A DNA stretch of 64,000 bases from Bacteroidales bacterium (GTDB taxonomy: Bacteria; Bacteroidota; Bacteroidia; Bacteroidales; BM520), in assembly GCA_031276035.1 (NCBI GenBank), contig JAISNV010000019.1, positions 62,001 to 126,000 on the forward strand, given 5' to 3'. Made by a program: the position numbers and the translations under genes. Shown one piece after another: positions 1 to 8,386 of the stretch. Every line of letters begins with the position of its first letter. Positions within the stretch are counted from its first letter, which is position 1. The notes beneath the pieces are model-generated. The model made no database searches. It was given only the letters and a program-made list of their open reading frames with translations, and was not told where the DNA came from.

Positions 1-873
1 GCTCTTAAACATAGAGCTCTCGCAGGTATTCACTTTACAGGATCTACATGGACCTTTAACAACTTCTGGAAAACCATCAGCGAAAATATTGAAAACTACG
101 GCACTTATCCGAAAATCGTTGGTGAAACAGGTGGTAAAGATTTCGTTTTCGTTCACAATTCGTCTAATCCTATCGAAGTGGCTACCGCACTCGTTCGCGG
201 CTCATTCGAGTATCAAGGACAAAAATGTTCGGCTTCTTCGCGTTCTTATATACCAAAATCTTTATGGAAAGAAATTAAGGAAGAGCTTGAAAAACAAGTT
301 TCCGAAATTAAAATGGGTGATGTTGCCGATTTCGGCGTAACATTGGGTGCCGTAATTGATGAAGCTGCTTTCGACAGTATAATGAAATATGTTAACAAAG
401 CTAAGGAAGATAAAGATTGTGAATTTATTACCGGCGGTAAAGCTGATAAGAGCAAGGGATATTTTATTGAACCTACGATTATCAAAACAACTAATCCTCA
501 TTCTGATACAATGGTTAACGAATTATTCGGACCGGTATTGACTATTTATGTTTATGATGATGAAAAGTTAGATGAAGCTATTGAACTTTGTAATACAACA
601 TCTCCGTATTCGCTAACAGGTTCTATATTCTCTAATGACAGAGCCGCAACATTGAAGATATTTGAAAAACTTCAGTATGCTTCTGGTAATTTATATATCA
701 ACGATAAATCAACAGGTGCTGTTGTAGGTATGCAACCATTCGGCGGCGGAAGAGCATCCGGAACTAATGATAAGGCGGGAAGTAAACTCAATTTATTCCG
801 TTGGACAAGTCCGAGAGCTATAAAGGAAGTTTTCGTTCCTCCTACACATTTCAGTTATCCTTATATGAAATAG
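1..873 (+). CDS. pruA: 1-pyrroline-5-carboxylate dehydrogenase, C-terminal part
   Basis: The reading frame is open from base 1, so the gene begins outside the window; 290 codons are visible. It is an NAD(P)-dependent aldehyde dehydrogenase that oxidises P5C/glutamate semialdehyde to glutamate, the last step of proline catabolism, in the cytoplasm. Seen: GETGGKDF with the general-base Glu (visible residue 42), and YQGQKCSA with the catalytic Cys (visible residue 76), in the spacing and wording typical of P5CDH rather than other ALDHs. The C-terminal PFGGGRASGTNDKAG motif is also typical. A hairpin terminator follows at 921-952, so it ends its transcription unit. An internal ATG at 178 is not a start because homology continues upstream of it. 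Confidence 0.93.
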   Translation, partial: ALKHRALAGIHFTGSTWTFNNFWKTISENIENYGTYPKIVGETGGKDFVFVHNSSNPIEVATALVRGSFEYQGQKCSASSRSYIPKSLWKEIKEELEKQVSEIKMGDVADFGVTLGAVIDEAAFDSIMKYVNKAKEDKDCEFITGGKADKSKGYFIEPTIIKTTNPHSDTMVNELFGPVLTIYVYDDEKLDEAIELCNTTSPYSLTGSIFSNDRAATLKIFEKLQYASGNLYINDKSTGAVVGMQPFGGGRASGTNDKAGSKLNLFRWTSPRAIKEVFVPPTHFSYPYMK

Positions 874-920
874 TTACTTTCGGATTTAATCTCGAATTCT
901 TAAAACTATAACATAATAAA

Positions 921-952
921 AAAGCAGACTCAAATATGGGTCTGCTTTTTTT
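921..952 (+). terminator. Rho-independent terminator after P5C dehydrogenase
   Basis: A 9-bp perfect stem (AAAGCAGAC at 921-929 with GTCTGCTTT at 940-948), a 10-nt loop and a T-run to 952. It lies 47 bases after the stop codon of the upstream gene. Confidence 0.85.
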
Positions 953-1090
953 ATAGTAATATACGTTGTTTGATTTATTTAACAGAATATAAGAGTTGTT
1001 TCGTTGCTACACAATTTTCAATAACAGAAATTCATGTAGTTTCTTCCATATTAACTGTGAAGAATCTGACTCGTAATCCAATACTTAAAA

Positions 1091-1852
1091 TTACAGTTCA
1101 ATTGCTATAGGACAATGATCCGAAAACATCACATCCGAATGAATTTCAGCGGATTTCAATCTGTCTTTTAAACCTTCGGTTACAATATGATAATCTATAC
1201 GCCAGCCAAGGTTTTTAGCTCTGGCATTAGATCTAAAACTCCACCAGGTATATTGTTCCGGATCTTTATTGAATTCTCTGAAAGCATCAACTAATCCAGA
1301 ATCTACATATTTATCAAACCATTCTCTTTCTTCAGGAAGAAATCCGGACATCTTTTCATGTTTTTCAGGTTTGTTAATATCAATTGGTTTGTGGCAAATA
1401 TTATGATCGCCGCAAATCAAGATATTCGGTCGAGTTTTCTTCAAATCATTAATATAATTATGAAATAAATCCAGAAATTGCATTTTTAATCCTTGACGTT
1501 CTTCGCCTGAAGTTCCGGATGGAATATAAACACAAATTATACTAACATCTCCGATATCTGCTCTGATAACACGACCTTCGGCATCAAAGAAATCATTGCC
1601 TATACCTTTACTGAAAAAATCGATTTTCAATTTGCTGAAAATTGCTACGCCACTATAACCTTTCTTCTGTGCGGAATTAATTATAATATGTTCATATCCT
1701 AATTCCCTAAATAAATTAAGATCGATATCGCTTTCCAAAGCTTTTATTTCTTGTAAACAAAGCACATCAGGATCAACTTTTTTAAGCCAATCTAATAAAC
1801 CTTTGTTTAATGAAGCTCTGATTCCATTTACATTATACGAAATTACCTTCAT
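1091..1852 (-). CDS. xth: Exodeoxyribonuclease III / AP endonuclease
   Basis: Mg-dependent AP endonuclease and 3'-5' exonuclease of base-excision repair (endonuclease/exonuclease/phosphatase superfamily), cytoplasmic. Its 253 aa match the family's usual length. Motifs in order: SYNVNGIRA with Asn7, LCLQEIK with metal-binding Glu35, VYIPSG with the active-site Tyr, CGDHN with the catalytic Asp/Asn pair, WRIDYH, and SDHCP with the catalytic His near residue 246. The start is 5 bases after the metK stop, so the two genes form an operon. Its expression is therefore probably under the SAM-II riboswitch ahead of metK. The pairing of metK with a repair gene looks positional rather than functional. 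Confidence 0.94.
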   Translation of the reverse strand: MKVISYNVNGIRASLNKGLLDWLKKVDPDVLCLQEIKALESDIDLNLFRELGYEHIIINSAQKKGYSGVAIFSKLKIDFFSKGIGNDFFDAEGRVIRADIGDVSIICVYIPSGTSGEERQGLKMQFLDLFHNYINDLKKTRPNILICGDHNICHKPIDINKPEKHEKMSGFLPEEREWFDKYVDSGLVDAFREFNKDPEQYTWWSFRSNARAKNLGWRIDYHIVTEGLKDRLKSAEIHSDVMFSDHCPIAIEL

Positions 1853-1857
1853 TTAGA

Positions 1858-3150
1858 CTAATTTTTAAAGAAAATATTTTTGATTTTATCTACATAATCA
1901 AGTTTTTCCCAAGTAAACAATTCAACTTCCAATTCTTTTTCTCCCGAATATTGAGATTTAAAAACTTTTTTAACAATTTGGGGAGTCCTTCCCAAATGTC
2001 CGTATGAAGCTGTTTCCGAATAAATAGGATTAAGAAGTTTCAATCTTTGAATGATCGAAACCGGACGTAAATCAAAGATTTCACCAACTTTCAGGGCAAT
2101 TTCTCCATCAGTAAGTTTAACCTTTGATGTTCCGTAAGTATCAATAAAAATATTTATAGGTTCGGCAACACCAATTGCATAAGAGACTTGAACGAGAATT
2201 TCATCTGCTACTCCTGCCGCAACCAAATTTTTAGCAATATGGCGTGCTGCATAAGCTGCAGAACGATCAACTTTCGACGGATCTTTTCCCGAAAAAGCGC
2301 CGCCGCCGTGGGGAGCCTTTCCTCCGTATGTATCCACAATAATCTTTCTGCCGGTAAGTCCTGTGTCTCCTGCCGGGCCACCGATTACAAACTTTCCGGT
2401 CGGATTAACATGAAGGGTATAATTATTATCAAAAAGTTTTTGCGTTCTCACATCTAATTTTTTCACTACACGCGGAAGCAGAATATCAATCACATCTTTA
2501 TTAATCTTAGAAAGCATCTCCGCATCGGCATTTGCAATATCTTCAGGAGAATTTGATTTTGGTCTGATAAAATCATCATGTTGTGTTGAAACCACTATTG
2601 TATGAATTCTTTTCGGTGATTTATCATCATTATACTCTATAGTTACTTGCGATTTCGCATCCGGGCGTAAATATTTCATTTCTCTGTTTTCGCGACGGAT
2701 ATCCGCTAATTCCTTAAGTATAACGTGAGAAATCTCCAAAGTCAAGGGCATGTAATTTTCCGTTTCGCGCGATGCGTATCCAAACATCATTCCTTGATCG
2801 CCGGCACCTTGATTAAGAGGATCTGTTCTCTCTACACCTCTGTTAATATCAGGAGATTGTTCATGAATTGAAGACAGAACTCCGCAGGAATCACCTTGGA
2901 ATCCATATTCACTTTTAGTATAACCTATTCTATTGATAACATCACGGGCAATTTTCTGTACGTCAACATAAGCATTCGACTTAACTTCTCCGGAGATGAT
3001 AACCTGTCCGGTAGTTACTAAAGTTTCGCAAGCAACTTTCGAATTGCAATCGAAAGCCAAAAGTTCGTCTAATATTGAATCTGAAATTTGGTCTGATACT
3101 TTATCCGGATGACCTTCGGATACAGACTCTGAAGTAAATAAATAACTCAT
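1858..3150 (-). CDS. metK: S-adenosylmethionine synthase
   Basis: Makes S-adenosylmethionine from methionine and ATP, releasing phosphate and diphosphate; a cytoplasmic tetramer. At 430 aa it is longer than the E. coli enzyme (384 aa) but looks normal for this phylum. Seen: [18 protein letters not shown] at residues 7-24 (ATP/methionine site), GAGDQG at 115-120, and the phosphate-loop motif GGGAFSGKD near residue 280. It is first in an operon with xth. The roughly 110-nt leader carries a SAM-II-type riboswitch (3208-3260) behind a TATCTTTG promoter, so the product probably represses its own synthesis. Confidence 0.97.
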   Translation of the reverse strand: MSYLFTSESVSEGHPDKVSDQISDSILDELLAFDCNSKVACETLVTTGQVIISGEVKSNAYVDVQKIARDVINRIGYTKSEYGFQGDSCGVLSSIHEQSPDINRGVERTDPLNQGAGDQGMMFGYASRETENYMPLTLEISHVILKELADIRRENREMKYLRPDAKSQVTIEYNDDKSPKRIHTIVVSTQHDDFIRPKSNSPEDIANADAEMLSKINKDVIDILLPRVVKKLDVRTQKLFDNNYTLHVNPTGKFVIGGPAGDTGLTGRKIIVDTYGGKAPHGGGAFSGKDPSKVDRSAAYAARHIAKNLVAAGVADEILVQVSYAIGVAEPINIFIDTYGTSKVKLTDGEIALKVGEIFDLRPVSIIQRLKLLNPIYSETASYGHLGRTPQIVKKVFKSQYSGEKELEVELFTWEKLDYVDKIKNIFFKN

Positions 3151-3207
3151 ATATAATTTATTTTAATATAAAAACTATGAAAGATGTAAACGAAAGCGAG
3201 GAGAAAT

Positions 3208-3260
3208 ATTATTTTAGCATTTTTTCTCGTGGTTGCAATCAATTCAAATCTTTCCACTAA
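3208..3260 (-). promoter_or_regulatory. SAM-II (metA-type) riboswitch upstream of metK
   Basis: On the minus strand, GTGG (3257-3254) pairs with CCAC (3232-3229). The loop carries AAAGATTTGA and GATTGCAA directly before the closing CCAC, followed by an A-rich joint and ATGCTAAAA (3220-3212). This order (stem, GATTGCA at the end of the loop, A-rich linker, GCTAAA) is the conserved layout of the SAM-II pseudoknot, a class known from alphaproteobacteria and Bacteroidota. The position between a promoter (3277-3270) and metK fits the role. It was recognised by eye; no covariance model was run. Confidence 0.78.
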
Positions 3261-3269
3261 TTAATTTTG

Positions 3270-3277
3270 CAAAGATA
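3270..3277 (-). promoter_or_regulatory. Promoter -7 box for metK-xth
   Basis: TATCTTTG on the minus strand, matching the Bacteroidota TAnnTTTG box, about 120 bases before the metK ATG and immediately before the riboswitch. Confidence 0.75.
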
Positions 3278-3383
3278 ACATAATAATTAAAAATTTGGAA
3301 TTACTAATAAAGAAAATTATTTTTCAAATTCAATTTATAAATGTAATTCATTTGTCCAGAACGAAATAAGAAATATTTTTTTA

Positions 3384-3446
3384 GAACACTCAGGGTTTAA
3401 ATCACAAGTGGCCGAAAGAAATAATCTCCCGACCACTTGGGTGTTC
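3384..3446. repeat. Two-tier inverted repeat
   Basis: The outer arms GAACAC (3384-3389) and GTGTTC (3441-3446) enclose the inner arms CAAGTGG (3405-3411) and CCACTTG (3433-3439). The inner stem can be extended by CG/CG after one mismatch. No T-run follows on either strand, so this is not a standard terminator. It lies 41 bases past the stop of the minus-strand gene at 3487-3840. It could be a small mobile-element remnant or an RNA structure at that gene's 3' end. Confidence 0.5.
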
Positions 3447-3486
3447 AATAAAGGACTTTTTACAACGACAATATGACAATAGTCTA

Positions 3487-3840
3487 TTAAAATATAAATA
3501 TAGACTTTAGCACATACTGGTTATAATAATGTAATCCATAGTCACCTGATGATGTTGTTACAGTAATTGTTAAATTACTCAGACTTGTATCAACCATAAA
3601 AATAGCAATAGAATAATAATTTCCTCCCTGATAACAAGCAGCACCAATTACTACACTTTTTTGTTCCACCATAACATCATTATTGGAATTAACCCAAGTT
3701 ACTGTAATTGTAGCAGTAGTGAGAAACTCAGTAGTTTGAACCTCAACTTCAAGAGGCCCCATCTTCTTACTTTGTCCGAACATTGCCGTTGAAAACAAAA
3801 ATAATGGCAACAACACCAATAAGAACTTAAAATTTTTCAT
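3487..3840 (-). CDS. Small secreted protein of unknown function
   Basis: 117 aa with a clear Sec signal peptide: KNFKFLLVLLPLFLFSTAMFG with probable cleavage after residue 22. The mature part is Thr/Val-rich with alternating hydrophobic residues (TEFLTTATITVTWV, NLTITVTTSSG), which suggests a small beta-sandwich. One Cys (GAACYQG) lies mid-protein. I do not recognise a family. It stands alone, with metK downstream on the same strand beyond a structured inverted repeat. The signal peptide and normal codon use suggest it is a real gene. Confidence 0.65.
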   Translation of the reverse strand: MKNFKFLLVLLPLFLFSTAMFGQSKKMGPLEVEVQTTEFLTTATITVTWVNSNNDVMVEQKSVVIGAACYQGGNYYSIAIFMVDTSLSNLTITVTTSSGDYGLHYYNQYVLKSIFIF

Positions 3841-4039
3841 AATTTCATCCCTTTAATAAATTTATTATGCAAAGATAAAATTTTATTATAATAGTTAATA
3901 ATATGTAAATTATATTTACGCTTTTTATATTTACCGTTTTTGCATTATAACAATTTATATATTAACAAAATTATTTTTCAATAAATATTCTATAAACAGA
4001 ATCATAAAGTTGCAAGGTAAATATTTAAAGTTATTTGGC

Positions 4040-4047
4040 TAACTTTG
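4040..4047 (+). promoter_or_regulatory. Promoter -7 box for the methyltransferase gene
   Basis: TAACTTTG matches TAnnTTTG, 16 bases before the ATG at 4064. The mRNA leader would be about 10 nt. Confidence 0.6.
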
Positions 4048-4063
4048 CAGCAAACTACAAAAT

Positions 4064-4762
4064 ATGAGCAAAAATGATGTTTACGGTAAAGGTTTGTTAG
4101 ATTATTACCAAGGTAAAAAAGACGCTGAATTTATTGTGGAAAGCGATATTGCCGAAACTGAAATATGGCCTATCAAATTATTTTTCAGAGATTATTATGA
4201 TATGCCGAAAATTGAAAAAACCGCATTGAAAGAAGCAAAAGGAAAAACTCTTGATGTTGGCGCCGGCGCCGGTAGCCACTCGCTTATACTTCAAGAAAAA
4301 GGATTTGACGTTACAGCTATAGATATTTCTCCGGGAGCCATACAGGTAATGCAAAAAAGAGGATTAAAAAAAGTGTTGCATGAAGATTTCTTTGCTTTAA
4401 ATGAAAATGAGAAATACGATACTATATTGATGTTAATGAATGGCATTGGAATTACCGGCAACATCAATAATCTTGATAATTTTTTTATTAAAGCAAAAAA
4501 CCTATTGAACAAAAACGGAAAGATTATTTTAGATTCTTCGGATTTGATTTATTTATATAATGATGGAACTTTTCCGGAAAAATATTATGGAGAAATAAAC
4601 TACAGATTCATATATAACAATGAACATGGGGAAGAATTTTCCTGGATTTTTGTAGATTTTGAAACTTTGCGCAGATATGCGGAATCAAACGGTTTTACTT
4701 GCGAAAAAATATATGAAGATGCTCACTTTATGTATCTTGCTAAGCTGATGATTAACATTTAA
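4064..4762 (+). CDS. Class I SAM-dependent methyltransferase
   Basis: A 232-aa cytoplasmic methyltransferase with a Rossmann fold. Motif I is TLDVGAGAGSHS (about residues 62-73), the acidic residue at the end of strand 2 is in TAIDIS (Asp87), and a motif III-like NKNGKIILDSSD follows. It resembles the Methyltransf_11/25 type. The substrate cannot be told from sequence. A promoter box lies just upstream. Its 3' end overlaps by 4 bases the 3' end of the convergent acetyltransferase gene. Confidence 0.85.
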   Translation: MSKNDVYGKGLLDYYQGKKDAEFIVESDIAETEIWPIKLFFRDYYDMPKIEKTALKEAKGKTLDVGAGAGSHSLILQEKGFDVTAIDISPGAIQVMQKRGLKKVLHEDFFALNENEKYDTILMLMNGIGITGNINNLDNFFIKAKNLLNKNGKIILDSSDLIYLYNDGTFPEKYYGEINYRFIYNNEHGEEFSWIFVDFETLRRYAESNGFTCEKIYEDAHFMYLAKLMINI

Positions 4763-5301
4763 ATCCATTCTCTTTTAAGAATACTGTAAACTTCTATATC
4801 AAAAAATTTATCTTCACTATAAAACTCTCCGTCTCTTTCTATTCCTTCAAATTTAAAGCCCAAGCGTTTCGGAATATTTATGCTTTTTATATTTCCCACA
4901 GCACATTTAATCTGTATTCTATTTAAATTTAACGTTTCAAAAGCATAATCAATCATCTTTTCCACAGATTCTGTTATGATACCTTTACCCTGATAATCAG
5001 CAGAAAGCCAATACCCTATTTCAGTTCTTTTGTTCAGAAAATCAATCTCCTTAAATGCAATCAATCCAACAAATTGTTCATCATAAATTATAGAATAAAC
5101 AATATCCTTAAATCTGGAATTATTATTTAGAATAGAATTGACAAAATCTTCCGAATCGGAAACAGATTGCGTATAATCAACAAAAGGAAGCCACTCCTTA
5201 AAATACTCTCTATGTTTATCTATTGCGTTAAAGATAGCAACAGCATCAGTAAAACGAATTAATCTGAGATATAAATTATTATTTATTTTTAAAGTTTCCA
5301 T
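4759..5301 (-). CDS. GNAT N-acetyltransferase, RimJ/RimL type
   Basis: 180 aa, acetyl-CoA-dependent N-acetyltransferase (Acetyltransf_3 type, related to the RimJ/RimL enzymes that acetylate ribosomal protein N-termini). Seen: an early LRLIRFTDAVAIF segment, IGYWLSADYQGKGIITE (residues about 109-125) holding the Q-x-x-G-x-G/A acetyl-CoA loop, and the terminal NIKSINIPKRLGFKFEG typical of this subfamily. The substrate is unknown. It is transcribed divergently from the patatin gene, from its own promoter at 5331-5324. Confidence 0.85.
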   Translation of the reverse strand: METLKINNNLYLRLIRFTDAVAIFNAIDKHREYFKEWLPFVDYTQSVSDSEDFVNSILNNNSRFKDIVYSIIYDEQFVGLIAFKEIDFLNKRTEIGYWLSADYQGKGIITESVEKMIDYAFETLNLNRIQIKCAVGNIKSINIPKRLGFKFEGIERDGEFYSEDKFFDIEVYSILKREWI

Positions 5302-5323
5302 TTTAATATGATTATTTAAAATG

Positions 5324-5331
5324 CAAATTTA
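5324..5331 (-). promoter_or_regulatory. Promoter -7 box for the GNAT gene
   Basis: TAAATTTG on the minus strand (TAnnTTTG), 22 bases before the ATG at 5301. Confidence 0.6.
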
Positions 5332-5373
5332 CCATAATAATATTGAACTAAATATTTTTATTGAAATATCTAT

Positions 5374-5381
5374 TATCTTTG
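5374..5381 (+). promoter_or_regulatory. Promoter -7 box for the patatin gene
   Basis: TATCTTTG. It lies inside the longest possible ORF (from 5321), which argues that translation starts downstream at 5444. Confidence 0.65.
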
Positions 5382-5443
5382 AAGAAAATTTCGAATTACT
5401 AAATTTATTTTATAACTATTTGATAATAACCATTCCTATAGAA

Positions 5444-6235
5444 ATGAATAAAAAAAAGCACAAAATTGGATTTGCATTTAGCGGCGGCGGAGCAAGAGCA
5501 TTTGCAGAGCTAGGGGTTGTTGAAGCATTTTTAGAGTACGGCATTAAACCTGAAATTGTATCCGGAGTCAGCGCCGGTTCTCTTGTAGGCGCTTTTACCG
5601 CAGAAGGCCATAAACCAGCAGAAGTACTTGACCTCTTTAAAGATTTGACATTTAAAGAATTTACCGATATTAAGCTTCCTAATCAACAAGGAATTTCAAA
5701 AACCACAAGAATTCGCGCTTTCTTAAAAGAACACCTAAAGTCACGTACATTTGAAGATTTGAATATTCCGCTTCACGTGCTTGCTACAAATTTCGATGAA
5801 GGAACAACGGTAGAATTTTCAAAAGGATTGCTTATTGCACCGCTTGCGGCATCCTGCTCTTTTCCTGTTGTCTTTGCCCCTACTATAATCAATAAAGTCA
5901 AGTATGTCGACGGCGGTTTATTTAAGAATTTTCCGGTTACCACAATTAGAGATAAATGTGAATTTATTGTCGGAGTCAATATCAATCCTAAAAGTTTACA
6001 AAAAACGTCGGAAACTATTTTGGGTACCGTAGAAAGATGTGTTCATTTTGTTCTTGATGCAAATACTTACGAAGATGACCCAATTTGTAATATATTAATT
6101 AAGCCGGAAGCTCTCGGTGAATATTCTTTGTTTGATGTTAAATATAGAATGGAAATTTTTGAAATAGGTTATATTGAAGCGGTGAAAGCCATTAAGTTAC
6201 ACGACAGAATTCTGAAAAAGTATAAAAACTGTTGA
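5444..6235 (+). CDS. Patatin-like phospholipase (RssA-like)
   Basis: A predicted serine acyl hydrolase with the patatin Ser-Asp dyad. With the start at 5444 it is 263 aa. Seen: oxyanion loop FSGGGARAF (residues 12-20), nucleophile elbow GVSAGS with Ser43, and DGG with Asp156 (YVDGGLF). The frame is open upstream to 5321, but a promoter box at 5374-5381 falls within that extension and the extra 41 residues do not look like patatin. No signal peptide is present from 5444, so it is cytoplasmic or peripheral. Family members hydrolyse lipid acyl esters; the real substrate is unknown. Confidence 0.88.
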   Translation: MNKKKHKIGFAFSGGGARAFAELGVVEAFLEYGIKPEIVSGVSAGSLVGAFTAEGHKPAEVLDLFKDLTFKEFTDIKLPNQQGISKTTRIRAFLKEHLKSRTFEDLNIPLHVLATNFDEGTTVEFSKGLLIAPLAASCSFPVVFAPTIINKVKYVDGGLFKNFPVTTIRDKCEFIVGVNINPKSLQKTSETILGTVERCVHFVLDANTYEDDPICNILIKPEALGEYSLFDVKYRMEIFEIGYIEAVKAIKLHDRILKKYKNC

Positions 6236-6286
6236 AAGTGAATATAAAAGACAGAGAATCATAAGTAATAATAAAATGTTTTTAAA

Positions 6287-6302
6287 TCACTTTCTAAGTC
6301 TA
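6287..6302 (+). repeat. Dispersed repeat copy, TCACTTTCTAAGTCTA
   Basis: An exact copy of the 16-base consensus, between two convergent genes. See the finding on the REP-like family. Confidence 0.85.
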
Positions 6303-6328
6303 TTCATTTAATATTTTTAAATATAAAT

Positions 6329-7225
6329 TTATAAACAATATTTAATTACATAATTAAATAAAGTATCAAAAAACTGTTTGTCGGTTTCAGAATCATTATC
6401 CAAACCATGCCCGGAGTTCTCATATATAAACAATTGAGAATCTATTTCGTTTTCTATCAGCATTTCATATAATATTGTCGCATTTGTAATTGGAACAATA
6501 TCATCTAAAGAGCCGTAAGCTAATAATGTAGGTGGTATATTCTGTTTCACATAATATGCGGGCGAAATGCTTTTTATCTCATTCTCATAAGAATATATAT
6601 CATCAATAGTAATTTCAAAGCCTAACAGATATGAAAGACAAGATTGAATGTACGAAGACGAATGCATTGAAAGATAACTTTCATCCAGAAAATCCGTAGG
6701 TCCGCACTGGCTGACACAAAGCACTACAGGAATCGGAGATGATGAATAATATTTATAAGAATATAACAAAGATAAATGCCCTCCGGCCGAAGCTCCCATC
6801 AAAATAATTTTCTTAAGCTGAATATTTTCTTCCGATGCAAAATCCTTAATCTTAGAAATCGCCGCATAAATATCATCAAGCATATCCTGACAATCGGCAT
6901 TATCTCCAAACATGCGGTAATTCATTGTCGCGGATACAAGACTCGATATCTTGCTGGCATTTCTGATTGCACCGTCGTAAGAACTTTTATCACCACTCGA
7001 CCAGCCGCCTCCGTGAATAAATAAAATGCACGAACCATATCCTACAGTTGACTGCGGTTCCAAAGGGAAAGCTATGTCTAATTTTTGCGCATCACTTGTG
7101 CCGTAATTAATATCATTATAAATTCTAACTCCGTCTTCATCAATATAATTCGGTTTTAAATTATTATTGCAAGCGACAAACAGAAATTGGAGTGAAATTA
7201 TTACTGAAATAAAATGTTTCTTCAA
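6329..7225 (-). CDS. Alpha/beta-hydrolase esterase lipoprotein
   Basis: A 298-aa predicted carboxylesterase of the alpha/beta-hydrolase_3 (BD-FAE/lipase) type, exported and lipid-anchored: the signal sequence ends in the lipobox FVAC with Cys19. The oxyanion motif HGGGW (71-75), nucleophile elbow GASAG with Ser146, an acidic residue at DD241-242 and His273 (ENSGHG) give a complete triad. Relatives deacylate short esters, including decorations on plant polysaccharides; the substrate here is unknown. It is a single gene between the patatin gene and the GT4/DUF4954 operon. Confidence 0.85.
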   Translation of the reverse strand: MKKHFISVIISLQFLFVACNNNLKPNYIDEDGVRIYNDINYGTSDAQKLDIAFPLEPQSTVGYGSCILFIHGGGWSSGDKSSYDGAIRNASKISSLVSATMNYRMFGDNADCQDMLDDIYAAISKIKDFASEENIQLKKIILMGASAGGHLSLLYSYKYYSSSPIPVVLCVSQCGPTDFLDESYLSMHSSSYIQSCLSYLLGFEITIDDIYSYENEIKSISPAYYVKQNIPPTLLAYGSLDDIVPITNATILYEMLIENEIDSQLFIYENSGHGLDNDSETDKQFFDTLFNYVIKYCL

Positions 7226-7273
7226 GATTTTTATACTGGTTTTAATGTAGTAAAACGGATATAGATTATATTT

Positions 7274-8386
7274 TTATTTTAAACTTTTATAAATATCCAT
7301 TATTTGCGAAGCAATTATTTGTCTATCAAACTTTTTGATATGTTCCTTTCCAGCGTTAACAAGTTTGTCTCTCAAGTCTTTATTATTAAGCATCTGTATT
7401 ATCGCGTCCGCAAGTTCATCAACATTTCTAACATCTACATAAAACGCGCCGTCGCCGGCAGCTTCATTAAAGCAACCCTCTTTATTAGTAATGACAGGGG
7501 TTCCGCAGGTTAATGATTCAATAAGCGGAATACCAAATCCTTCGAAAATCGACGGATATATCATAAATTCGGCTAAATGATAAAAAACTTTCAACTCGGC
7601 CGTACTTACAGAATGGAGAAAATGGACATTATTAATATGATTTAATTTTATATACTCTTTTAGATAATTCACATATTCCGTTTTCCTTCCGATAATATAA
7701 AAAGGAATATCAATATTATGTTTATTCAAAGCTTCAATTACAGAAAGTACATTTTTTCTTTCCTCAATATTTCCGACAGAAATAATAAAATTATCGGGGA
7801 GATTATATTTGTTTCTGACAATTTGCACATATTTATTATCAAGTTCTGTTCCGAAATAAGGATTGCAAGGCTGATAGATAACAGAGATTTTATTGCCGGG
7901 AAAATGAAAAAACTCCATTATATCGTATTTGGTTTGATTACTAACAGCAATAATTCTGTCGGCGTGCATTATTGCATAATTAGCTTTCTTTTTGTAAATA
8001 AAGCTGTTAATAGGTCCGAACAATTCGGGATGTCTCAAGAAAATAACATCATGTATCGTAACAACCTTTTTACTTTTATAATTAACGATTTTGGGAGGAA
8101 GTTCGCCGCTAAGCCCGTGGAAGACATCAAGATTATAACTCTTTAGAAATGAACTTAAAAAAACCGACCGCCAAATAGACGGAAAATATTTCCAAAGAAA
8201 CTTCGGCGTAATTATCTCGGCATTAAGTTTCTCAGCAAAATCAATGTATTTTTTTAACTTCGGTGTAAACAAAAAATAATTATCTTGCGGATAAAATTCA
8301 TTCAAAGCGGAAATAATATTTCTACTATAATTTCCCAATCCGCTATCGTTATTAAATGCTCTTTTGGCATCAAAACCTATATTCAT
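7274..8386 (-). CDS. Glycosyltransferase family 4
   Basis: A 370-aa GT-B retaining glycosyltransferase, cytoplasmic. The N-terminal domain opens with MNIGFDAKRAFNNDSGLGNYS, the usual GT4 acceptor-side start. The linker PDNFIISVGNIEERKN begins the donor-binding domain, and the EGFGIPLIES motif (E-x7-E) with CGTPVIT follows around residues 285-305. The sugar donor is probably a nucleotide sugar such as GDP-mannose, from family knowledge only. Its ATG directly abuts the stop of the upstream DUF4954 gene (TAA then ATG), so the pair is translationally linked. Confidence 0.9.
   Translation of the reverse strand: MNIGFDAKRAFNNDSGLGNYSRNIISALNEFYPQDNYFLFTPKLKKYIDFAEKLNAEIITPKFLWKYFPSIWRSVFLSSFLKSYNLDVFHGLSGELPPKIVNYKSKKVVTIHDVIFLRHPELFGPINSFIYKKKANYAIMHADRIIAVSNQTKYDIMEFFHFPGNKISVIYQPCNPYFGTELDNKYVQIVRNKYNLPDNFIISVGNIEERKNVLSVIEALNKHNIDIPFYIIGRKTEYVNYLKEYIKLNHINNVHFLHSVSTAELKVFYHLAEFMIYPSIFEGFGIPLIESLTCGTPVITNKEGCFNEAAGDGAFYVDVRNVDELADAIIQMLNNKDLRDKLVNAGKEHIKKFDRQIIASQIMDIYKSLK

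Noticed and set aside
5321-5443. N-terminal extension of the patatin gene
   Set aside because: A promoter box lies inside it and the residues do not match patatin proteins; the start at 5444 is preferred.
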